DNA of 49,857 bases, from contig CAXGOB010000035.1 in assembly GCA_964011275.1 (NCBI GenBank), positions 1 through 49,857 of the forward strand. The letters run 5' to 3'. The notes under the pieces are model-generated. The model had not been told where the DNA came from. It made no database searches and was given only the letters and a program-made list of their open reading frames with translations. The stretch's first letter is position 1, and each line of letters begins with the position of its first letter. Source of the stretch: UBA7328 sp002471345 (lineage in GTDB: Bacteria; Bacteroidota; Bacteroidia; Chitinophagales; Saprospiraceae). A program made the position numbers and the translations under genes. Positions 42,384 through 49,857 of this stretch are shown one piece after another.

Positions 42384-43898
42384 TTATTGTTTTACCATTC
42401 CTTCAAAATGTTCTTCTAGATTTTGATCCGGCTTCCATTTTGAAACTATATAACCAGCTAATAAGCCTACAAGAAAAGATGGTCCTAACTCTGCCATCCG
42501 ATCAAAATATATTCCTATTTCTGGAAGAGAAGGCAAAATGAATTTGAATAGAGGAATGCTCAGAAATCCAAATATCATTGATGCAATAGCACCTTTTTCA
42601 GTGTAGCCTTTCCAAAATAGTGATAATATTATCATTGGACAAAAACTTGCAGCTATACCAGACCACCCAAATATGACAAACCAAAATATGGTCCTTCCTG
42701 GAACGGTAATGGCAATAATAAGGGCGAGAAGAAGAGCCAAAAGTGCCATTCCTAGAGTCACTTTTCTTGAAAGACTTGTGAGCTTTTCTAATTTGATTTT
42801 AGGATTTAATACCTGCTGGTATATGTCTCTTACAACTGCACTGGATGCAACTACCAATAGCGAATCTATAGTAGACATTATGGCTGCCAATACAACAGCT
42901 ATATAGACTCCGATAAAGAACAAAGGAAGTAAGTATTCTACTAAATGAATTAATGAATTCTGAGCATTAATTCCTAATACTGATTCTACTTCTACTCCCG
43001 AAGATGTAAAAAAATATCTTGCTAATAACCCCACAAATACAGCAGCAGTATCCGTGAGTAAAGTGAAGATAATCGCAACCCAAGTTCCTTTATTGATTTC
43101 AGTCTTATTCTTGATTGACATGAACCTTACATATACTTGAGGAGATCCTAGAAAGCCAAGACCAATACATAAATACCCAACCAAAGTGGCAATGTTCAGA
43201 CCTGTTAATCCTCCAGGACCCCAAATATTAGTAAGATCGGGATTGATATCATGAAGGCCTCCCCACAGCGATACTCCATCTTTCATCATTAAAAAACCTA
43301 TCACAGGCAAAAGAATGAGTCCTAAAAACATCAAGATTCCTTGAAATAAATCTGACCACGCCACAGCTACAAATCCTCCAAATAGTATATAGGCTAGTAC
43401 TATTCCAAAGCCGACAAAAACTCCCCAAAAGTAATTCCAACCTAAGAATGCTTCGAAAGCCGAGCCCGTAGCATCGATCTGGGCACTCACATATATGATT
43501 ACGAAAACCGCCAAAATAGCAGAGGCTATAAGTCTGAGGTGGTGTGTTTTAGATTGAAATCGACTCACCAAATAGTCTGGAATTGTAATGGAATCATAAC
43601 GATCACTGAATCTCTTGAATCGTTTAGCCATGACCAGCCAAGAAAGACTGACGCCAATGACCTCACCTACCACAACCCAAAGAGCACTTACCCCTGCTAT
43701 TGCCCCAAGTCCAGTTAATCCTAGCAGCAACCATGCAGATTCTCCAGTAGCCCGCACGGAGAAAGCAACTACCCAGAAGCCCAATTTCTTGCCACCGACA
43801 TAAAAGTCTTTAATATCTTTTATCTTCTTAGATGACCAGTATCCTATGAAAAAAAGAATTCCGAAATAGGCGAAGAGTATTATTAGTTTTGTCAGCAT
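42384..43898 (-). CDS. Sodium:solute symporter (SSS/PutP family)
   Basis: 504 residues with about 13 hydrophobic segments. SSS landmarks: YFGILFFIGYWSSKKIKDIKDFYVGGKKLGFW (signature near residues 10-45), TGESAWLLLGLTG, YILFGGFVAVAWSDLFQGILMFLGL, and GFLGSPQVYVRFMS. The family transports proline, sugars, sialic acid, vitamins and similar small solutes with sodium. It precedes the exported amidohydrolase by 2 bp, so it likely imports that enzyme's product. I cannot give the substrate. Confidence 0.92.
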   Translation of the reverse strand: MLTKLIILFAYFGILFFIGYWSSKKIKDIKDFYVGGKKLGFWVVAFSVRATGESAWLLLGLTGLGAIAGVSALWVVVGEVIGVSLSWLVMAKRFKRFSDRYDSITIPDYLVSRFQSKTHHLRLIASAILAVFVIIYVSAQIDATGSAFEAFLGWNYFWGVFVGFGIVLAYILFGGFVAVAWSDLFQGILMFLGLILLPVIGFLMMKDGVSLWGGLHDINPDLTNIWGPGGLTGLNIATLVGYLCIGLGFLGSPQVYVRFMSIKNKTEINKGTWVAIIFTLLTDTAAVFVGLLARYFFTSSGVEVESVLGINAQNSLIHLVEYLLPLFFIGVYIAVVLAAIMSTIDSLLVVASSAVVRDIYQQVLNPKIKLEKLTSLSRKVTLGMALLALLLALIIAITVPGRTIFWFVIFGWSGIAASFCPMIILSLFWKGYTEKGAIASMIFGFLSIPLFKFILPSLPEIGIYFDRMAELGPSFLVGLLAGYIVSKWKPDQNLEEHFEGMVKQ

Positions 43899-44110
43899 AG
43901 AAGCTTTTCTATTTCTTTAAACTTAGGGAATGATTTTTAAAAAGTAGAAACCCAAGTGGAGTATTTATTCATAGATGTAGATTACTTGTATCAAATCAAT
44001 GATCATTTTCAACGAAACATTGTGATTCTTTCTTGAACTTACATCCCTCATTCATCCGATGAAGCGAGGATCGAAGAATTAATATGATTTAGTAGAAAGA
44101 TAATATTTAT

Positions 44111-45298
44111 CTACAATGGGCCTTCTACGAAATACATGCTTATTTCACCTTTATTCTTTATGCTAATGTTTCCTCTTGGAGTACATATAAATTTATCCTT
44201 GATCAAATTATAAAGTTGTTGGGAGATGTTGATTTTATCTACTTCACAGGCTGATTCCATTCTAGAAGCAATATTCACGGTGTCACCCCAAATGTCATAT
44301 GCAAATTTATCTTGACCAACAATTCCTGCTACAACTGGGCCAGAATGAATACCAAGTCTCATCTCAAAGAATGGTTTATTGGCTTTGATGTTTTGTGTTC
44401 TAATTTTATCAATATGCTGTTGCATTTCAATACTCGCCATTATGATTTGTGAAGGATCAAAATTGGACTCTTTTCTTAACCCTAAAGCACACATATATGA
44501 ATCACCAATGGTTTTTATTTTTTCGATTTCATATTTGCTTATAATAATATCAAATGCTGTAAAACAACTATTTAATTCGGCTACCAGATCTTCAGCTGAC
44601 ATGGTTTCAGACACTTTGGTAAAAGACTTGAAATCAGTAAATAGTACAGCGACCTCTTCAAAATGTCTTGGTTTTATTTTTCCACTTTCTTTTAACTCTT
44701 CAGCTATGTCGGCAGGAAGAATGTTGAGTAATAAACCATCGGATTTTGCTTTCTCTAGGCTCAAAATTTTATTCTTATCTGCCAATTCTCTTTCTTTCCT
44801 TTGATTCTCAGCTTTAAAAAAATAGACAATCATGAATAATCCTAGAAATGTAAATACATGATTTTCAATATAAAGGTTGTCCCCAGCAGCAGCCGCAAAT
44901 GGTTCCACAATTCCGAATAAATATTTGGCTAGCCAAAATGCAGCGATATTAAAAAGGAAAAAAAAGCTGATAGTGCTAAATCTTTCAAAGAATAACATTG
45001 AGCCCACACTTGAGCAAAACAATAAATATTCAGCTCCATCTGCTTCACCATGGGCAACAGCGAAATAGGAAAATAATATGGCATTAAAAAGTATGAAAAA
45101 AACTCTGGCAAAATGATAAGACCCTAGTTTATTTATCAATATGGTAGTTAAGTAAAGAAACATCGCAACGCTGCTTTCGTAAAACGTTGCGCTAAAAGAA
45201 AGGTCGATATAGGCAAGGGAAAATCCTAAAAAGACAATGGCTGCGTATAAACTGATTCCATTGAGTAGTCGAATCCTCTTAACAAGCCTATCCGACAT
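44111..45298 (-). CDS. Membrane-bound class III adenylate cyclase
   Basis: 395 residues from ATG 45298; an upstream TTG nine codons earlier is not favoured because AAAGAAG sits just before the ATG. About six transmembrane helices fill residues ~20-165, then a charged helix (ENQRKERELADKNKILSLEKAK). The catalytic domain follows: AVLFTDFKSFTKV and TIGDSYMCA give the two metal Asp residues. Lys in EKIKTIGD and Asp in YDIWGDTVN are the adenine-selecting pair, and NIASRM supplies Asn and Arg for transition-state binding. It makes cAMP and is a single-gene unit with an N-terminal sensor of unknown signal. Confidence 0.92.
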   Translation of the reverse strand: MSDRLVKRIRLLNGISLYAAIVFLGFSLAYIDLSFSATFYESSVAMFLYLTTILINKLGSYHFARVFFILFNAILFSYFAVAHGEADGAEYLLFCSSVGSMLFFERFSTISFFFLFNIAAFWLAKYLFGIVEPFAAAAGDNLYIENHVFTFLGLFMIVYFFKAENQRKERELADKNKILSLEKAKSDGLLLNILPADIAEELKESGKIKPRHFEEVAVLFTDFKSFTKVSETMSAEDLVAELNSCFTAFDIIISKYEIEKIKTIGDSYMCALGLRKESNFDPSQIIMASIEMQQHIDKIRTQNIKANKPFFEMRLGIHSGPVVAGIVGQDKFAYDIWGDTVNIASRMESACEVDKINISQQLYNLIKDKFICTPRGNISIKNKGEISMYFVEGPL

Positions 45299-45408
45299 AT
45301 CTTCTTTAACCCCGATGCTAATCAAGGCATTCCAGTATTTGCCGAATATCTGAAAGAAGCTACTAATAGGTGTTTAAATTAAGTCTTCAAATGTTACAAA
45401 ATACGCAA

Positions 45409-46947
45409 TTAAGTCAATAACAAATATTCAGACCAATACTTGGTTAAGAATAAATTATTAGGATCCATAGATTGGCGCAATTTGTCAAATTCATTAAACA
45501 TGGGATAGGAGGCTCTGATATGACTAGCCCACATAGGAATTTCCTTGCCAGGTAAATATTTACCCAAATGCAACCTAAATGGAATCTTATGGGCCTTGAA
45601 AAGCTGATAATATTGATAATAAAAATCAATTGGACTTCCAGCATCGGTTGCAAAACGCATAAAGTTTAATCTTATCGATTTGTGACCATACCCAGGGCTT
45701 AACCAAAATGGACTTTCTTTAGATGACAATATTTCAATGGTATAAAACCCTGTAGCGCTTTCTCCTTTATTATCAAAGTCTTTTTTGAGTACTTCCATAG
45801 CTTTTTCACTGGATTCGATAGGAATCCAGAATTCCGTGTAGTCCAAATTCATTAGTTCATTGCTGAATTCAAAATGGTCCATGGGTAAGCTTCCTAACCA
45901 GTGGTCCCAAAATTCTTGTGGAGGATTCGATTTTGAATTAACAGGAAAAAACATGTCTGTCATTAATGGATACAATTGAGGCGCCATTCCATCCACCAAT
46001 TGAACAATTCCATCAAGAGTCTGACGATTTACATTAGGGAATAAAGGGTAGAACCAAGCAGGCCAACTGGAAACAAACCCAAAAATGGATGATGCCATTA
46101 GTTCTGAAGAATATCTACCACCAAGTAATTTTGGGAATACAGGTTTATATGGTTTTGGTTCAAATTCATTTCCTCCGGCAGTTGATTCGTTGAAATCTCT
46201 TGGTAGCATTTGCCGTGCACTCCAATTGATTGTTCGATGAAGAGTCTTATAAGGCCACCACAACGTACGTGCATATTCTTGTTTTGAAAAGTAATCGACC
46301 AGTCCGGGTCGATTATCATCATCGACTCCAAATAGATTATATGGAGCATCTTCAGCATTTGTGATTTTTTCACTTCCAATTATATTAAAGGCCGGAACAC
46401 ACTGAAGAGTGACTTCATAGATAACTCCCATTAGTCCTACTGAAGATCCGATTCCAAAAAAATCATCACTTAAGTTTTCTGTTCTTTTATATTCGACTGC
46501 TTCTCCTTGTCCATTTACTAGTTTTAAGGATACTATGCAGTCATCAAATGAATGTGTCATAGTACCACCAGAGCTACCAGTACTAATGAATCCGCCTATA
46601 GTTTGATGCGCAGCGTCAGGAACGTTTGGAAGTGCCCAGCCTTTTTTGTTGATAGCTCGGTACAGACCATTCAGCTTGTTTGATGTACAGGAAGGGTCAA
46701 AAGGATCAAATGCAAAATTGCATCCCGCCCCAACTTTTACTTGGTAATTTTTGGTGTCAAACTGAATGTCTCGAAATCTATCAAGTTGCATGGTTATAGC
46801 ATCATCATCAGATATTGATGCTGAGAGAGATTGAGCGGCACCTCTTACTCTCACCTTTAGGTTCTTAGTTATGGCTGTTTTAATTAAGTCACAAATCTCT
46901 TTTTCATCTCCTGGATGATAGAGTCCATGTTCATCTTTATTAATCAT
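45409..46947 (-). CDS. FAD-binding oxidase-like protein A (aldonolactone oxidase/VAO family), flavin-His replaced
   Basis: 512 residues. N-terminal FAD_binding_4 (PCMH) domain: VRVRGAAQSLSAS near residues 35-47, DPFDPSCTSNKL, TIGGFISTGSSGGT. C-terminal aldonolactone-oxidase region: FRLHLGKYLPGKEIP and a MDPNNLFLTKYW tail. In aldonolactone/alditol oxidases the flavin is bound covalently to the His of a G-x-x-HS motif; here that residue is Gln (AAQS), and the conserved HWGK is HLGK. Flavin binding would be noncovalent, or activity altered. No signal peptide. Downstream partner of the paralogue at 46972-48633, 24 bp gap. Confidence 0.85.
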   Translation of the reverse strand: MINKDEHGLYHPGDEKEICDLIKTAITKNLKVRVRGAAQSLSASISDDDAITMQLDRFRDIQFDTKNYQVKVGAGCNFAFDPFDPSCTSNKLNGLYRAINKKGWALPNVPDAAHQTIGGFISTGSSGGTMTHSFDDCIVSLKLVNGQGEAVEYKRTENLSDDFFGIGSSVGLMGVIYEVTLQCVPAFNIIGSEKITNAEDAPYNLFGVDDDNRPGLVDYFSKQEYARTLWWPYKTLHRTINWSARQMLPRDFNESTAGGNEFEPKPYKPVFPKLLGGRYSSELMASSIFGFVSSWPAWFYPLFPNVNRQTLDGIVQLVDGMAPQLYPLMTDMFFPVNSKSNPPQEFWDHWLGSLPMDHFEFSNELMNLDYTEFWIPIESSEKAMEVLKKDFDNKGESATGFYTIEILSSKESPFWLSPGYGHKSIRLNFMRFATDAGSPIDFYYQYYQLFKAHKIPFRLHLGKYLPGKEIPMWASHIRASYPMFNEFDKLRQSMDPNNLFLTKYWSEYLLLT

Positions 46948-46971
46948 AAATAAATGCTTTTTGGTGAAGAG

Positions 46972-48633
46972 TTATTCTGAGAAAATTTTCAAATCCTCTT
47001 TCCATTTAATTCCCAGATGTTCTCTCCAGTATTCGTTTACAAAAACTTGCTCTGGATCAACTTTTGATCTCAAATTCATCCAATCATGCCACTTTGGATA
47101 TCTCTGTTCTAAGTAGGTATATCCAGGTATTGTTTCTTTTTCGTTTTGCTTTATGTTAATCTCTTTTGGCAGATACTTGCCCCAATGAGGCCTAAAATCA
47201 AATGGTGCGAGCAAGTCCCAAAATTTTTGATAAAACACAGTTGGGTCGCCAAGGTCATTACCAAACCAAAAAACATCTATCCGTATTACATCAGTTTGAT
47301 AAGCTGGGCTCATCCAACAATCACTTTTCTTCGCAGCGTAAATTTCACAACTAAAGGCTCCAGTGTTTTGGGAGCCTTCAGCATAAAAGTCATGTAGTGT
47401 TTTCATCACTTCCATGGAATGTTCAATTTTTATCCATAACTCAGTAAACTTGACTGGAAAAAGTTTATCACTCATTTGGTTATCCATTGGTAACCCTTCC
47501 CATCCGATATCTGCAAAATTCTGTGGTCCCGGTATTTCTTTATCCTTATCTAGAGCCACAAAAACGTCAAGAATTTGTGGAAGGATAAGAGGGAAGAATG
47601 AAGTGTTGACAATGATTTGAATGGCTTGAGACAAAGACGAATTCCCTAATAATTTCACTACCCAATTAGGCCATTGCCCTATTCCTGAATATAAAAAATC
47701 TGCTCCTAAAGTTGCTGGAGCAGGAGATCCTCCGATATAAGGTACTTCGTGATAAGGTTTTAATTTGGGTGGGTTTTTATTATCTGGATCTTCTTTTTCC
47801 CACGCTTTCGATGCGTATTCTTCAGCATCAGATTCATTTGCTTTTTTTGCCTTCCAAACGACTAATTTGTTTACTCCAGCTTGAGGCCACCACATCAACC
47901 TTGTAAACTCAGTTTCCCGAAGGAAAGTTTGCAAACTTGGTTTGGAAGGAGTGCCTTCTCCAAAGACATCTATGTCTTCATCCACTACCGTCTCAGTTTT
48001 TTTGATTGCTTCACTTCCTGTGATATAAAATTTTGGATCACATTGAACGGTAATACCTACGATTACACCCATTAGGCCCATGGATACAGCTATACCAAAA
48101 AATGGATCATCAGGATTATCATCTTTAGGTCTATTGTAGGTTACTAGCCTTGCTTTATTGTCTTTGATTTGAACTATATCTATAGAGAGGAGAGGATCAT
48201 CAAAGGAATATCTAGTAGACCCGCCAGAAGACCCGGTTGACATAAATCCTCCTATGGTTTGATGGATTATTCCACCTAGATCTGACAGTGCCCAGCCTGC
48301 TTTATCGATCTGATATAGAAATGAATTTTCCTTATAAGAAATACCCGTTGGATCAAAAGGGTCTTTTCCAAGATGGCAGCCGGCTTGGACAGTAGCAATT
48401 CCAGAACTAGGATTTATTTCTACTTTGTCCATTTTCGACAACATCATGAAACGATATTTTCTACCATCATGAGCTTGATTCTCTAAATTGCCAATAATAG
48501 GAAATGAATGTGCAGCTCCTCGTAAGCAGATTACTTCCTTTTTTTGGTGAGCTTGTTCCACAAGATCAATGACTTCTTGATTATTAGCAGGTAACCAATA
48601 AATTACACCATTGACCGAAATATTATCTATCAT
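46972..48633 (-). CDS. FAD-binding oxidase-like protein B (aldonolactone oxidase/VAO family)
   Basis: 553 residues. FAD domain with CLRGAAHSFPIIG (His of the covalent flavin site kept), DPFDPTGISYKEN and TIGGFMSTGSSGG; C-terminal RPHWGKYLPKEI, YPKWHDWMNLR, VDPEQVFVNEYWREHLG. Family enzymes oxidise aldonolactones, alditols or similar sugars using O2. Substrate here not known. It is transcribed first, followed after 24 bp by its diverged paralogue, so both are probably on one mRNA and may act together, perhaps as a heteromer. No signal peptide is visible, so the cytosol is likely. Confidence 0.88.
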   Translation of the reverse strand: MIDNISVNGVIYWLPANNQEVIDLVEQAHQKKEVICLRGAAHSFPIIGNLENQAHDGRKYRFMMLSKMDKVEINPSSGIATVQAGCHLGKDPFDPTGISYKENSFLYQIDKAGWALSDLGGIIHQTIGGFMSTGSSGGSTRYSFDDPLLSIDIVQIKDNKARLVTYNRPKDDNPDDPFFGIAVSMGLMGVIVGITVQCDPKFYITGSEAIKKTETVVDEDIDVFGEGTPSKPSLQTFLRETEFTRLMWWPQAGVNKLVVWKAKKANESDAEEYASKAWEKEDPDNKNPPKLKPYHEVPYIGGSPAPATLGADFLYSGIGQWPNWVVKLLGNSSLSQAIQIIVNTSFFPLILPQILDVFVALDKDKEIPGPQNFADIGWEGLPMDNQMSDKLFPVKFTELWIKIEHSMEVMKTLHDFYAEGSQNTGAFSCEIYAAKKSDCWMSPAYQTDVIRIDVFWFGNDLGDPTVFYQKFWDLLAPFDFRPHWGKYLPKEINIKQNEKETIPGYTYLEQRYPKWHDWMNLRSKVDPEQVFVNEYWREHLGIKWKEDLKIFSE

Positions 48634-48673
48634 ATTGATTGAGTTGGTAAAACAATCTGATCTAATTTAGGCT

Positions 48674-48698
48674 TTTTCAAAATAGTCCATTTTGAAAA
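48674..48698. other. Perfect 10-bp AT-rich inverted repeat
   Basis: TTTTCAAAAT (48674-48683) and ATTTTGAAAA (48689-48698) flank a 5-base spacer about 40 bp upstream of the start of oxidase-like protein B. It may be a regulator site or hairpin for that operon. Confidence 0.4.
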
Positions 48699-49154
48699 CT
48701 TGCCATTAAAGGAGTTTTTCTCGTTTTGAAAGACCCATATCATTGTTTTTGTACATGGACTACCTGTTTTCTATGCCTTCTCTTTTTATTATAATTGACT
48801 TATTTGGACCTCAAGCTCAATCTTTATAAAATGAGAGGATGATCGGGTTACGGAATAGATAAAATATTCAATTCGATAAGAATGATCAAGGTGTTATTCT
48901 TGAACAATGCATTCTGAAAGCTTATAATCTTTAGTAAGATCATGTCTATTTGAGATGCCATGATTTTCTGTCCACTATATTTTTTTTACCTCCTTAGTAG
49001 CCAAGGAGTCTTTGGCCATTATCCATTTATACTTTCCTCATTAATGATAAAAGTTAAATGGTTAAAATAGTATTGTTTAGTGATAAAAAACATTAACTTA
49101 GAGTTCACTTTCTGCAATTTCCATTGTATAGAAGTGCCTTAAACACCCTTAGAT

Positions 49155-49178
49155 TGAAGAGAGAAGAAATTCTCTCTT
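49155..49178 (+). terminator. Terminator-like hairpin without an assigned gene
   Basis: GAAGAGAGA / TCTCTCTTC, a perfect 9-bp stem with a 6-base loop, is followed by GTTTTGGTTT. No coding region ends nearby on the plus strand, so it may end a small noncoding RNA or be fortuitous. Confidence 0.45.
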
Positions 49179-49271
49179 CGTTTTGGTTTAATGGTTCCTT
49201 CAAAATTTTGACCCTCTATAGATAATCCTCCTACAGCTTCAAACTGTTTTGCCTATTGTAAATTGAACCTG

Positions 49272-49307
49272 ATTCACGCTCATAAGGATATGAGACAATA
49301 TGTGAAT
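49272..49307. other. Nested two-stem hairpin
   Basis: ATTCAC (272-277) pairs with GTGAAT (302-307), and inside it CTCATA (279-284) pairs with TATGAG (289-294) around a 4-base AGGA loop. All pairs are Watson-Crick. Confidence 0.35.
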
Positions 49308-49489
49308 TTCACTTTTATGAAAGATACATAATAGTACAAAAACCATACACCCAAGGGATCTAAGAGGATTGAGATCATTTGTTATCTTTTAGATTTCAAT
49401 TTTTTTTTGATATAAAAGAAGAAACCTTTCTTCTAGTTAATTACACAATCTTTGGATTAATCAACTAGCCTCTTCTAGAACTACGTCCG

Positions 49490-49529
49490 ATGCTAAGTGT
49501 CGTCACATCGTGAGCTCATTACTTAGCAT
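49490..49529. other. Cruciform-like inverted repeat
   Basis: ATGCTAAGT (49490-49498) and ACTTAGCAT (49521-49529) form a perfect 9-bp inverted repeat; an inner TCAC/GTGA stem (503-506 and 510-513) sits in the spacer. Protein site, RNA structure or mobile-element end are all possible; no flanking duplication was seen. Confidence 0.4.
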
Positions 49530-49857
49530 ATTAATCACTGATATAATTTCATATCTAAGCTCCTGACTTTTTTCAAAGATGATGAGAATATAACTCCAGT
49601 AAAATATCTACTCGTTTCGTATACCGTCTGATTTAATTACTTCGGGATAGTTAATATCTTACATATTGTAACTATTCAAGAATCATTTCTGATATTTTTT
49701 TTCTAGGAAAAGTTTATGGAATTACTTAAAGAGGCTTTTCCTATACATTAATAACAAAACAGTCAGAAGCCCATTGGATAATTTGGTAATGGGGCCGTAA
49801 ATTGTGACAGACATAACAAATGTATCTGCCACTATGGTAGATATAAAGGTGTTAGCA

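Larger units (their letters stand above)
48634..49857. other. Gene desert of 1.2 kb with several hairpins
   Basis: No open frame with protein-like features, rRNA or tRNA is seen. Four inverted repeats listed separately lie in it, plus a 6-bp hairpin CTCCTT/AAGGAG at 48990-49008. In the last 54 bases a frame from GTG 49804 (with ATG at 49834) is open to the window edge and could be the start of the next gene, but the piece is too short to judge. The region may hold a small RNA or a long regulatory leader. Confidence 0.45.

Noticed and set aside
44040..44075. Imperfect hairpin near CATCCGATGAAGCGAGG as terminator of the symporter region
   Set aside because: The stem has a bulge, no T-run follows, and it is not close to a gene end in the right orientation.

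Overview
The window comes from an AT-rich member of the Bacteroidota, probably a free-living aerobic (perhaps marine) heterotroph. This is inferred from family content: many short-signal lipoproteins, a 3-coathanger-stack surface protein, the carboxypeptidase-regulatory-like/DUF3179 chimera, the Lys-rich helix-hairpin-helix protein, DUF1080 and sulfatase proteins, fused isobutyryl-CoA mutase and SSS symporters. No rRNA, tRNA, CRISPR array, integrase or transposase was seen. I could not place it below phylum.

Layout. 1-6.3 kb: a PII signal protein, an AtuA/DUF1446 protein (terpene or acyl-CoA catabolism), a Lys-rich nucleoid-type protein and a secreted DUF3179 fusion. 6.3-12 kb: a sulfatase diverging from a tight four-gene operon (DUF1080 lipoprotein, PIG-L deacetylase, amidohydrolase lipoprotein, Tat-type TIM-barrel isomerase), all predicted to be exported. 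12.1-15.5 kb: IcmF, the one-polypeptide B12 isobutyryl-CoA mutase with its G-protein chaperone. 15.6-21 kb: a 4 x 77-residue repeat surface protein, a Pif1-like helicase with HRDC and HTH tails, and an outer-membrane barrel. 21-28 kb: a protein made of two copies of an uncharacterised His-rich domain, a serine hydrolase translationally coupled to a fatty-acid hydroxylase/sterol-desaturase-type protein, a hipBA toxin-antitoxin pair with a duplicated leader, then an acyl-CoA-dehydrogenase-fold flavoprotein and a crotonase. 28-36 kb (minus strand): a membrane protein, a PAF-acetylhydrolase-like enzyme, a cytochrome c/beta-propeller lipoprotein, a small cytochrome c lipoprotein and a serine hydrolase. 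36-40.7 kb: a TetR-type gene broken by a homopolymer frameshift diverges from a lipid-catabolism operon (SCP-x thiolase, remnant acyl-CoA ligase, hydroxylase-CDGSH fusion, two MaoC-fold proteins). 40.7-48.6 kb (minus strand): exported amidohydrolase plus SSS symporter, a membrane adenylate cyclase, and a tandem pair of aldonolactone-oxidase-like flavoproteins. 48.6-49.9 kb is a gene desert with several hairpins.

How the genes fit together. Two themes recur. One is breakdown of branched, terpenoid or sterol-like acyl chains (AtuA, IcmF, flavoprotein dehydrogenase, crotonase, thiolase, MaoC proteins, two hydroxylases). The other is periplasmic processing of decorated sugars or amides (sulfatase, DUF1080, PIG-L, two YtcJ-like amidohydrolases, TIM-barrel isomerase, aldonolactone-oxidase-like proteins). 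The most unusual items are the integral-membrane hydroxylase carrying a C-terminal double CDGSH iron-sulfur module, the duplicated HEAHL domain protein, the flavin-oxidase pair in which one copy has lost the His used for covalent FAD attachment in related enzymes, and the lipid operon whose ligase and neighbouring regulator are both broken. All family assignments are from motif recognition by eye; no database search was run.
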